Source of the DNA: Fratercula arctica | Taxonomy: Eukaryota > Chordata > Aves > Charadriiformes > Alcidae | Reading direction: 5' to 3' | Length of the DNA: 64,000 nt | NCBI GenBank assembly: GCA_947846985.1 | Contig: CANTUZ010000007.1 | Span: 34,786,355-34,850,354 of the forward strand | Shown here: positions 36,901-48,700 of the stretch, one piece after another | How positions within the stretch are numbered: position 1 is the stretch's first letter | How the letters are laid out: every line of letters starts with the position of its first letter | The notes under the pieces: model-generated | The model's database searches: none | The model's input: the letters and a program-made list of their open reading frames with translations, nothing else | Told to the model about the DNA's origin: nothing | Position numbers and translations under genes: made by a program

Positions 36901-39161
36901 GAAACAGTGCTGGTGATTAAGAAAAGGATTAAGACAACTTGAAGAGAGTATACAAAAATTCAGAGAGGATAAAAAAGTCCAAACATACTTTCTTAACTGG
37001 TTCTTTTAACTGAGGGACAAGGCAAGGCAAGTTGCCTGAGGCAGAGAGAGAGACAGAAATGAATGTTCAGAGCAGGATCCTGAGCTCTCTGGAGGTTTAT
37101 GCGACCTCAGGGCTAGGAAAATACAAATTATTTTTGTCTGGATCTGGTAATGTTCATACTGCCTAAATCCAGAGGTTTATGTAACTATCTAAACCCAGAT
37201 TAATTGTGCTTAAAAATCCTCAGAAAAAACAATGTCTCCTTTGCTCTCACTGATAAGAACAGAGATGAAATGTATAGTTGAGGGATACAACCAATAGGTT
37301 AGTTTTATAAATGTGAATTTGGTTTGTGTACATGCATAAGAAAACTTAGAGGGCCAGACTCCTTGTAGTTTTAGGAAGTCACATCATGAGAAATTGTGAG
37401 ACTATTTGAAATTTACCTCGAAACTAAGATGTGGGAATTTATGCAGGACTCACAATTTCCTCAACCCATTGAGGAAAAGGAAAATTTTGAAATTTTAGCA
37501 AGTTTCTCCACTGTCATGTCTTGGATGTGTATGGATTGCAAAGGAATAGGAAACTGCCACTAAAAGTGACTTTGTGGGTTGTTGCAATGAAATTGTGCAC
37601 CTTAAAAGAGGAAAGGACTGAGCAGATAGAGAATGTTGGTGGACCTTGTACCTGTGTGCTTAGGGAGCAAAAAAAAAAATGATGAGTGTGTGTGTGGGCT
37701 GATGCTCTCCTGCTATCTGGTCATGGGGGGAAAGCTGCATTTACAAAGAAGGTATCACACACTGAGCATCTACAGTTACTTGCCTTAAAAAAGTATCTGC
37801 AAGGAACTCAAACTTGTGTATGTAACAGTGTAATTCAGTGTTAGCTGTGAAATTTTAGAACACTCCATTAGTGCCATTTTTGCAACAAATTTCATAATTT
37901 CCTGTTAAATTCCATATCATGGATGATCAAAAGTTAAATTAGCAATACAGTGGTGATAGATCTCAAATGTGTCTCGTTCTTTGTGGAGGAAGATAGGACA
38001 AGAATAAGATCAGGCAACATTCTCCCCAGGGTAGTGTATTCTATTAACAGACCTCTTGGCAAGGAGGCATTGAAATAAATTATGCAAAAAGATGTGTGCT
38101 AATAGAGGTGATTTAAGGCAAAGAGAAGGGCATGCCTAAGGGAATGGAGAAGGCGGCTTCGTGCCATCGTGCAGGGTGTATAGCTGGTGCTGGTGTCCAC
38201 GGGGCTGTGCAGAAGGGGCCACCCTGTTATTCTTTGGAACAAGGATGTGCCACGTTGGCTCACAGATGAGGTTCTCCGCTCTGACCTTGGTATTGTCCTA
38301 CCTAGTTTTATAAGCACAAAAACCAAGGCAAAAGGTGGTGGTAACAACACGCTCAACAGTAAGTTTTGTTCCTTCAAATTGTGCTGATTCCTGAGGTTAA
38401 CATCACGGTGTACAAGAAGTGAAATGTGAGGAGTTGCAAAGATGCCACAATACCAGCTGGGGTAATGACTATTCCATACTCACCTCTCTCCTCTCTTTCC
38501 AGTTCCCACTTTTTTCTTCATTCCTCATTTGCTGTCCTTCAGTAATCCCCCGTCTCCTGCTCTGTGTTATTCCTCACCCTGTCCCTCCTCCCTGCTCTCT
38601 GCTCGGAACTGCTGAAGAGGATCATTTTCTTCTGAGGAGACAAACGAGTGGGGACAGGCTTCTCAGCTGGTGTAGACTTACCTACCTGCATGAAAAGCTG
38701 GTGTTAAGTGGAATTCCTTGATTTAATGCTATTTGGATTTGTCCTCGGCAGGTGTAAATGTAGACAAAACTTACATGAATGTGGAAAATCAGGGTCACTG
38801 CCTTTTGGTTAAGATATTTTGCAGTGCTTTTTAATGTTTTGGTGTGGATTTACTGGTATCTTGTCTGCTTTCTGGCATTTATTGACTTGCTTGTGTTCAC
38901 TAAATCCAATTTACAGCTCTTCACATGGCCAGAACATAGCAGTAAATCAAGTGCATTAAATCAGTGAGCTGGATTCTGTTCTTTATTAAACCAACAAATC
39001 TGGATTAATTCTGAACTTTGAAAGTGTTTCTATTAAACAAAAGACCAGTTAGCCCAGTGTCTAGAAAATGTCCTTTGATTCTTGTATAAATGCCTTAAGC
39101 TTTTCTCTCCCAAAGCCCCATTAGAATGTCCCTTTGAAGAACATGTATATTTTCCCTCCTC
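30951..39161. other. Noncoding stretch, no gene recognised
   Basis: About 8.2 kb without a supported gene. It includes a small G-rich run near 30970-30982 and a possible conserved block at 35520-35860, listed separately. Open frames reach only about 107 codons and show no domains. Confidence 0.5.
35520..35860. other. Candidate conserved noncoding element
   Basis: This repeat-free AT-rich block holds several homeodomain-type TAAT/ATTA cores (GTAATTAATATTATTTAAC near 35572, ACTAATTGATATGCC near 35797) and octamer-like TGCTTCAGTGGCTGC text. It has no ORF. The sequence style, dense in transcription-factor cores and free of microsatellite decay, resembles vertebrate conserved enhancers. This is inference, since conservation cannot be measured from one sequence. 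Confidence 0.25.
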
Positions 39162-39185
39162 TTTTTTTTTTTTTTTTTTTTTTTT
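39162..39185. repeat. Homopolymer T run (24 nt)
   Basis: Twenty-four consecutive T residues. Together with an A run at 39396-39411 and another T run at about 39489-39501, it forms a 340-base cluster of A/T homopolymers. No retroelement body is recognised around them. Confidence 0.9.
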
Positions 39186-41379
39186 AAGATTGATATTTAT
39201 ATGAAATGTTCTTGCCAAATTCCTTCTGTGACTGCTCTGGAAATTTTTATAATGGTCAGGGTCTATTAGAAAGTGATAGAAAGCTGCATTTTCATAGCAC
39301 CACATTGATATGTGGACATCCCTCTGTTTTTCAGGTGACGTATGTGTTGGGTTTTTTTCCCCAAGTGCAATCTAGTTTAAGGTAATACCATTAAGAAAAA
39401 AAAAAAAAAAAGAAAGAGACATTTGACAAAGAGTTGTTGTGGGTAGATGTTGTGCTTGATGATGTGGGTGGAGGTGTTTGAAGTGCTATTTTTTTTTTTT
39501 TCTGGGGTCCTGGTGTGACAGAGAAGGTGTCAAGTTTTGATTACTGGAAACTGCAGAAGCGAATGCGAGTTTCAGCCTGTGTTTTGGTTGATTTTAACAT
39601 TCTTTCTGTCACCCCAGTTTCTTTTCTTTCTTTCTTCATTCTGGTGTTCAGACAGTTTGCCAACAACTTACATTACATGCTCTCTCATGAGGGTGTCAAT
39701 TTTGTAAAGATAGCTGCCGAGTGTGTATGTAACGTACTGATTTTCCTCTTTAAGTTAAATACCCACTTCCAAATTAATTATTTTTTAATTGAGGCTATTT
39801 TTCAGTTGCAGTTTATTTTTGTAATGTAGGGAGAAACAAAACTTGTTTCTTATGCCTTGAAAAATGCTTTGTATTTGTCAAATATTGCTCTATCACATAT
39901 TTGCTCCGCCAAATGTTATGCGTGTAAATCTCCTCTGTTTACAGCAATCTTCTAAATCACTTCTTCAGTGTTCAGCCCATGTTGATCTTACTTCCCAAAA
40001 TATTTGCTAAATGAAATGTACTGTTTATAGAAAGTAGCTCCTAAACATGTGGATTCAATTTATTTCTGGGCAATTTGGGGTTTTGTTGCCTTCGGGAAAC
40101 ATAAAGAGTATAAAGCTCCCAAAGCCTGGGTAGGAATCAGCTGTTCCTAAAGTCACTATCAATATCAATAGGGCAAGCTGGAAAGGAGTTACTAAAAGGT
40201 GTATTTGTGTGATGTTTACTAATGAGCTATATATAGAAAACCCTGTTTAGAAACCATTACTGTATTACAGAGCTTGCCTTGATGGCACTGCAAATTTTCT
40301 AAGAGAGTTGAGTAAGCTTTTCGTAGAAATGTCTTGCAGAAGATTGCCAGTCCCTAATCTAGCATACTGGGCATGACTGTGTTGTGTGCCAGGGAGGAAA
40401 AATATAAACAAAAACCATGGGAAAAGCCTTTCTGATGACTTAAGAATCTGTCTTAAATTTCAACAGTTATTTGTTTTCCTGTTTTGCTTGGCTATCCAGA
40501 AGATTAAATTCTATACGATGTGAAAGGGACTTGTGTCAAAATACATAAACATGTGTTTAAGTATTTGCTAGTATTAGGTAGCTAACCTCTCCACAGGTGC
40601 AAGGAGCAATGGAGGAGATGTGTGTTATCTCACGGGGTGTATATAAAATGTATATATGTAATTGGTTAATACAAAAACTTTTCCCAGGACAACAAAAAAC
40701 CTAAAGTATGACAACAAATAAATCTCCCTTGCCAAGGCGAAGTCTCCTTCCATAGAAGAACAACTCCTAAACTGAGAGTTATTCCTGAGAAAAGTGTGCT
40801 CAGTACAGGAATTGTGGTTACTATACCAATTAGCGGCAGGGATAACACCAGAAGCAGAAGCTCCTGATGAGATTAGTTAGCACGTTGTTCTTGGTAGAAG
40901 CACATTAGATACTGCCTTCCCAGATCTTGCTAAGAGGGTGGCAAACCTTCATCTGACTTTTGTGGGCTCAGCTTTATCGCTGCCTAACACGCAAGTAAAC
41001 TACTGACCGAGTGCAGAACAGTGGATAAATTACTCATCTGCAGTGGGACCTGCAACCTCTCTCTGCCTTAAAATAGACGTAACAATGATATATAACTAAG
41101 CATATGTATGTACATTAACAGGTAATAATGTACTTTGAGCCATGCTGATAAAAAGAACGATTATAGTGAATTTTTAAGGTTATCAACAGAACATGTTTAA
41201 TATATACTATTGCATGGATTCTTATGATATTACGTTTTCCATAGCAACTGGTCATTAAATTCTACATAAAGATGTTTGTCTTTGCATATGGCAAATACAT
41301 ATAAAAAGGCACAAATGTCATCACCCACTGTTTTGCTTGAATGTGTATATTCTGGACATGCCTGCAGAGTGCCTGCTAA

Positions 41380-41640
41380 TTAGGGTAGAAAATGTTAAAT
41401 TGATTATGATCATTAGAGGTGAAAATGCCTTCTTCCGTCAGCTGCAGAAAAGATTAAATTCTTTTTAACAAATTTATTAAAGTTCTGCACAATTTCTTGT
41501 GCTATTTACTTAATTATACATCACAATTAGGTAATTACATGTCATAACGACGTGATTATGTGTATTTGCTCAAGATGTAAAATTAGATGCAATTACACAC
41601 TAAGAAAACAGAAAAAATTTAAGGGCTAAGTTAGTTAATT
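41380..41640. other. Candidate conserved noncoding element
   Basis: This AT-rich block is dense in homeodomain-type cores. Examples are TAATTAGGG, TTGATTATGATCATTAG, TTAATTATACATCACAATTA and GGTAATTACATG. It also holds ATTTATTAAAG and CATAACGACGTGATTATG (a CRE/Hox-like ACGTGATTA). No ORF crosses it and no repeat family is recognised. The candidate enhancer role is inferred from motif density only, and an AT-rich background will also generate such cores by chance. Confidence 0.3.
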
Positions 41641-44600
41641 CACTAAATTTGGAGCCCGTGAGCAGTGAAATATTTACTCTCACTTGCCAAACAGGGAGCA
41701 CAGAGATGTAGGTGCTTCAAGGTGCTCCTCACTGACATGAGTTAACATGAAAAAGTCTTGGCAAAAAAAACCAACCCAAAACACACAGCACATTTACAAA
41801 GATATTCTAGAGGCCGTGATTTGATTGTTTCATTACCTATGTGTGAAATTTTAAGTACATTTTGTACAAGTCTCATCTTGCCCATGAAGAAGAAAATATC
41901 ACATTGTACTCATGGTGTTAGTAACATCATGCAGAGCCAAGTTTGCAGAAATCAGGTGACATTTTTAAACAATGTTAGACTTTTCTTTTTTTTATTTTCA
42001 CTTCTGTACTCTAACAGCCCCAAGGCTAGATGAACCACGTTTTCCACAGTTCTGTGCAATCCCAAGGAACAGAATTGCATTTTGTTCTTCGCTATGCTGA
42101 ACCCTGGGATTGTCCCACAGGTACATGCCTTCAGCTACTGGACATTTGAGAAAAACATCCAATATTATGTAGTTTGCGCTAAAGTTGCTAGAAATGGCTG
42201 CTCAGTAGCTGTGCTGATAAATCATATAAGTGAAATTTGTTTTATTTTTTCATGTAATCACAGGTCCCATTCAGTTTTCTTACTGCATTTTTCTGTCTTT
42301 GTGACAGCTTCTCCGAGGACAGAGCTATGGGATTAATAAAACGGTGTTGACATTGTTCTGCATAAACCTGCAGATCTCCTAACCACTCTCTTTTTGCCAA
42401 TATGCTTTAACCCTGTCACGGAAGGACCCACCGTACCTTCTGGATGACAGCTATTTAGTCCCTGCTTTTCCTGCAAATGTATCATTTGTGCAGCAAAATG
42501 TAGAGCTGCTTAGTGCTTTTAAACACGGTGTGTGGCCTGAATAATAGAAAAAGTTGAGGAAGATTTGGGGTTTTTTTAATGCACTTTAGCTGTAACTTTG
42601 CTTTATTTGAGGATTACGCATATAATGAAGGCCAGAGTTTGTGGGCTTTCTATCTGCAAATCTAGTTCTTCTGCTTTGCCTAATCCAAACACGTCTCTCT
42701 TATCCTCAGAAAACTATTTCCTCTTTTTTACCTTCTCTGTGTCATGATCTCTTCCCCTCCTTGTGCTCCACTATTACTTTAGGAGGGAGTTACATCAACA
42801 TATTGCTTTCTCCATTTTCTCCCTAGGGAAATACCTCTTTTCTCTTGGGGAGGAACTGATTTTTCTGGGTTTGTTTCTGTTTCCAGACCATAGGCCTGGA
42901 ACAGGCAGGATACCAGTCCCTGGAATAGAAAACTAATTCTAATTAATCCTGACCAACACACCATGTTAAAACCACTTATTATTTTTAGCTGGAATTCACA
43001 AACTGCGTATAATCCCAGTGTTATCAGTACAGTTATCTGTTTATTGTTATGAAATAAGTAGTATAAAAATTATTCTGTTTTCATTCAATTATTTTCTAGA
43101 TTTTTTTTGACTATGTTTGGCCAGTGCTAGCTGCTTTGTAGTTAAATAATGTATTCCACAATTACATCCTCATTTTCTGTTTTCAAAAGAACTGAAACTG
43201 CTTTTTAAATCAACAGGAGACTAGACTGAACAAAGAATAAAGGACTGAACCCCACATCTGGAAAATTTTCTGCTATCTTGCCTTTGTAAATAGGAAGCTC
43301 AGCTACATATTCTTCTTTTGGTTCCCATGGTGAACACATCAATGTTTCTATCAAGCAGATCATCAACAGTTTTGAGCTGATGTATGTTCAAAACTTCACT
43401 AGTTCAAAGCCTACCCAAACTTGCTAGGTATGTCACAGCGGAAAACCTGCACACAAAGTAACAGGCATTAAAGAGGTTTTTCAAACCAATTTTTATTGGT
43501 TTGCAACAAGAGTCATCTTAGAAATTCACGAGGACATGCCAGGCATGTTCTGGTAACAAATAATACATTTTATTAATGATATGGAGTCCCTCAAAACCGA
43601 ATTCCAACTGTTGTAACTGTGCAGTAAGGAGCAACTTGAGAACATGCCTGACAATAAAATACTACATGAGTGAGTTGGGTGCCCAAGTCCCTAAAATGCC
43701 TAAAAATTTTCTAAAGAAGATACCAGAAGATGCTGGTATTGTATTGAAGTGGAGGTGCTGGGAGATGTCTGAATATGGCATTTAATACAAATTGAGTTGG
43801 CACAAACTGAGCATGTGGTGCTGTTAGTGACTCAGACTTGTATGTATGTTTGTATATGTATAAAAGAATTAACACTGTCGTATCTGCATGGTAGAAGATG
43901 ATTGCCAATAGGAAAAGGCATGATTTAATCCAGAAGAAACTACCTGCATGTTTATTAAAGAGTAAAGTTCTAGCTGCTGAAACAATCCGGGGCTCTTTGC
44001 TGAGCAATATTATACATTTACTGATGCTTGGTGGAATTTTTTATATGCCTCTGGTACTTCCCAAAATAAACTTGCATGGAAATGCACTGCAAAGTCATGG
44101 GTTTCGGTCAGTGTCACCCTGGTGTGAGAGGTAGGCTTTGGGGCAATCAGGTATGGCCAGTTGGCAGGCAGCTGGGATTTGGTGTGGGATGTGGTGTTGG
44201 AGTGCTGGTGTGCCACTGGGACAGAGATGCCCCTGGAAAGGTGCAGACCCTCATGTCATGCTTATGCCAGGCAAAAAGCCATATAGGTGAAACATATTTT
44301 GCCTGGAGAGGGAACAGAGCACTCCTAGCTGCTGAGATCAGGGGTACTCCTTTCACCCGTTGCCTTATGGTTTTCTAAATATTTTACCCCTTACCATGTA
44401 CTCTCTGAGCAACACTTTTTCCCTGTTTATTTTCCAACTCCTTTAGTTTCTCGCTTAGACTGTTTTTATTGTTACAGGCACAGACAAAATAAGCTCTTTA
44501 GGAGAACATTGTCAAGATGCTCTTGCCTTGCTCTTCCAGAATAAGTCACAGGCTAGGCATGTTTCCAGCAATGGGGGGAAAGCAAAGCTATTCATAGCCA

Positions 44601-45186
44601 ACCACATCTCCATTGCACAAGGACTGGAAGATGAAACAATTCATGATTTCCTTTTCTTTTCAGTGTTCTTCAAAGAGCTTGGAAGACTGTGTTTTCTTGA
44701 ACCTTTAAATTTGAGGCAAAGAAATCTTGTCTACAGCATGTTTAAAGTCATCTTTTAATCTCTCACAATTATTATTATTATTTTTTAAGATCTCTTCTTC
44801 AGATCTGAGAAACTAAATCTTAGCTGAGAGAGGTATATTCTTGTCTCAGCAAACGTGTGTCACACTATCTGCCAATTCTCTGTTCTAGGGCAAAAGAAGG
44901 AGAACCTTTTTTTAAACATGGCCCCTGGTTTCTTAAGTTTTAGATTTTGGGTGCCCTACTTGAGATATTTCAGATTTTATTTTCACAGATGTTACAGTGG
45001 CTTCAATCCCAAGAACCTGGATAGAGTATTAAATACTCGGCATCTGTGAAAAGGCAGGAATTAAGACCAGCAATCACTGAGAATTTTGACCCTCTGGCTC
45101 CCTAATGTGTACTGAAAAGGAATAGAAAAGGTTGGAAAATTCTTCTTAAAAAAAGTTAGATTTCATGATTCCAGATATGCATCAAA
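41641..45186. other. Noncoding stretch, no gene recognised
   Basis: No supported gene. Contains a perfect 9-bp inverted repeat with CCAAT on both arms at 43482-43503. Open frames are at most about 100 codons and lack domains. Confidence 0.5.
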
Positions 45187-45677
45187 AGAAGCGCGGCCAG
45201 CAGGTCAAGGGAGGTGATTCTGCCCCTCTACTGCACTCTGGTGAGACTCCACCTGGAGTACTTCATCCAGCTCTGGAGCCCTCAGCACAGGAGAGACCTG
45301 TTGGAGCGGGTCCAGAGGAGGCCACAAAGGCGATCCGAGGGCTGGAGCACCTCTGCTATGAGGACAGGCTGAGAGAGTCAGGGTTGTTCAGCCTGGAGAA
45401 GAGAAGGCTCTGGGGAGACCTTATTGTGGCCTTTCAGTACTTAAAGGAGGCTTATAAAAAAGATGGGGACAAACTTTTTACCAGGGCCTGTTGCAATAAG
45501 ACAAGGGGTAATGGTTTTAAACTAAAAGAGAGTAGATTTAGAGTAGATATAAGGAAGAAATTTTTTACAATGAGGGTGGTGGAAGAGATTAACAGGTTGC
45601 CCAGAGAGGTGGTAGATGCCTCATCCCTGGAAACACTCAAGGTCAGGTTGGACGGGGCTCTCAGCAACCTGATCTAG
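45187..45677 (+). pseudogene. CR1 ORF2 C-terminal fragment
   Basis: About 163 codons of the CR1 ORF2 C-terminus read through to TAG without an internal stop or frameshift. Landmarks are [54 protein letters not shown] and NRLPREVVDASS, in the same order as the copy at 24841-25240. The catalytic reverse-transcriptase and endonuclease domains are absent, so this is a dead 5'-truncated copy. The open frame extends left to an ATG at 45165, but those residues are outside the recognisable element. Confidence 0.85.
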
Positions 45678-45762
45678 ATGAAGATGTCCCTGTGCATTGC
45701 AGGGGGGTTGGACTAGATGACCTTTAAAGGTTTTTTCCACCCCAAACTATTCTATGATAATC
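45187..45762 (+). mobile_element. CR1 LINE, 5'-truncated, plus strand
   Basis: Begins within CR1 ORF2 (AAGCGCGGCCAGCAGGTCAA at about 45189) and runs through the ORF2 stop at 45675-45677. The 3' UTR follows (GGGGGGTTGGACTAGATGACC) and ends with a CCAAACTATTCTATGATA-type tail near 45760. The 5' end is truncated as usual. Orientation is opposite to the copy at 24751, and the two differ at many sites, so they are separate insertions. Confidence 0.93.
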
Positions 45763-48700
45763 TTGCAATGACTTATATGAAGTAGAGTCTCATTCATCAC
45801 TTTTCACATTACAGAAATACCAGCAGTGGAAATTACAGTGAAATTTATTCTAGTGCTGTCTTGCAATAATATTGAGAATTGCATTTATTTCATCTTGTAA
45901 ATGGCTGCATTCTGCACTTGTTTAGATGACACAGGTATAATATGCAAAGAAAAAAAAGGACAGGATTGTTGCATTATTGTACAACACTAGTTGATTTTTT
46001 ATTTTTCTTAGAGATTGGAATGTACTTTTAAATAATCACAGCTACCGTGAGTCAATCAAAAATGTTACGTTGTTCTGCTAAGTCCTTAGACAACAGAATT
46101 CAGATGTGTTTAAGTCTAAATCAAAGGTTAATCCATACTCCGTTATTTGAGAGAGCTAAACCACAGTAATTCATTTTTTTTACGGATTAAACATACTGAG
46201 CATAGTAACCAATATGTTACTGAAATTTGGTTTCTATTTCCCATTAGCTCTGACAACACCAGGACCAGTATGTGAGGTGTTGGATGTTTTCAGCAGATTC
46301 TTGCTTGTGACATAAACGTTTAATGTGGCTCATTAGCACAAAGCCTAGCATTAAGAATGGTGGGGTAAACAATACGTTTACACGGGAATATTAAAGATAT
46401 ACTTTATGTGAGTTTGCTCTTCCACTTTCCCAGTAACAAATGCGTATTTGTGTTTAACACTTGTCTATAGGTGGCAGCAACTCCAATGCTTTTTTAGCCT
46501 GTGATTAAGCCCAGAAAGTTGTGCAAGGGAAGTTCAGCAGTTTCTGCATGGTCTGATGTCACTGCACACCCCTTGGAGAGGCATACAGCAAAGAGGTGGG
46601 GAAGTTATGTGAAAATGGAATTATCTTTCAAATAACTGGAAGGCTTTTACACCCTGAGTCAAAAGATAGAGACTTATCTTGCATGATTTTTGATTAACCT
46701 CAGTTGATAGGAACATTTAAGTGTCTATACCTTAGATTCCCAGTTGTGTTTGGACCTAAATGGTAAAACTTTTAGTATAATAATGTTAAATGAGTGCTGC
46801 TCAAATCTTAATTTTGATATACTTGTATATTTGTGAAACAAATTATCTGTATTGACTGAAGTTTGGACTAAGAGGTAAGTAACCAAAAAGCAAGGATTAA
46901 TGATCACCCACTGCCCTAAGCTGGATCATGGAAAGCCTGCTATAATGCAGTTCTAAGAAGCGTCTGCTGCTGGGAGGTGAGTGAATATGTGTAACTGTAA
47001 AGCATAATAGGAAACGAGGCACAGTTTCTTTTTTTGAAGTTTTTTTGAAACATATATGTGTATAGTCTTGAAAGTTGAAAGAAACTTTGGGGGATTGTAG
47101 CTGCTGTCATCTTCATTGTCTAAAGAATTGAATTTAAACATCTGGACTCCGCTGTGCTTCACACTGAACAAATGGAAGCATTTTCAGGCTTAGCAGTTTT
47201 GTGCTTAGATGTCAGTGACCCAGTTCTGGTTGCTTCAGTCCTTTGAGTTTGCTCCCGCAAACCTCCAGCTCCACTGCCAGGGCGGTGGTTCCTTCGCTCT
47301 TGATGAGCTTTGGGCTGCTCCTGGGAGGGAATATTGCCACTGCCCAGCTTTAGGTAGCCAACCTGGCTGGCTGCCATAGGGGATTGCCTATGTAGTTGTT
47401 GCAGAAAGACACTATGGCTATTTGGGTAATTTAACCTGTTCTTAAACTCCCTAAAACCTGTTAACTTGTTCCCTGCCCAGCCTCCCAGCTTCCTCCTGAG
47501 CAGTATTGGGGTGCTTCATGCATTCCAATGTGAAAGGAACAAGTTGCTCCAACTGAAGTTCTGTACAGTTTTCAACTAAAAAAGGGATGTTGTGGTCATG
47601 TGAAAATCTACTTAGATGCTAGAAAACCCCTAATCTTCCTACTGGCCTCCCCAAAAATTGAACCTCTCTGCTTTGATCTCCTAGACTTCCCAGAACTTAT
47701 TTATTTCTGTTTGTTTACTTTTAGTTGTACATCAGCTGGCAACTATTTTCTCAAGTGGTAGCCATCTTCTCTCCATGGTGGATCTGTAAGACATTGAAGA
47801 GCAGTTCACTGTTAGCATGTTAATAGCGAAAGGCCACCTGGGAAAGCAGGAGCTTGCTGCCTTCATTGCTGGCTGGGGACACTTGATTGCTAACTAATAC
47901 CTGCGGAACTCACGTTCTCCAAGAAGGCAACATCAAAGATAGTCTGGTGCGTGTCATGAATGACATGAGAGAAGGAGGCATCCTATATAAATTTATTTTA
48001 AAATTCCTTGCAGTTGCCTAAATTTGCTAGGAAAGCAGATGGATAATGATAGCCCCAGGGACTTATTTCCTGATTTTTCAATGAGATATTTTTTGACTGA
48101 AAGAGTTTAATATAGCATAGAAAATGTCATTTAATTACAACTTGTTGTTAGAACCCAATGAGACAGACCTAGGCTCTTAAATTAGCCAGCTAAAGTAGGT
48201 GCCTGAAGTGCTGATGGTGTGAGTATCCAATGGAAAGGGCTGTTAGAGGCGGTAGATTCACTTCATACATGGAAAGGCCAGGGCAATGGCAAAGCTGGTG
48301 GGAGAAGAGCATCTGCTCCAATGTCAGAGGGTGACTGCCTGGTAGGAGAAGTGCCCAAGCCCCATTGCCTCCTCTTCCTTGCACTGCTGAGGGGGAGAAA
48401 AGCACTTGCTGCCTGTCTTGGGCCACCCCTTCCTCTGGGCCCTGTCAGCAGCATCGTGAAAAGCGCTCTGCACCGTGCACATGCCAGTGGGAAGGAAATG
48501 CCAGCCCTGTCCGGCGCAGTGGGCAGAGGCTGGCAGCAAGCAGTGCCTTGCAGAAGCCTCACTGAACACTCCTGACCAAGCAGTAGCCCCCACGCCGCAC
48601 TGGGGGCCATAGCAAATTGCCTCAGACCTCTGCTGCCTGCCATGGTTGCAGAGCAAGGCACAGGCAGCTTTGTTTGAAGTTCCCACAGCTAAACCCCCAT

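Noticed and set aside
39162..39411. Inverted A/T homopolymers as termini of a transposon
   Set aside because: The T run and the A run could pair, but the DNA between them shows no SINE, LINE or transposon body and no target duplication.
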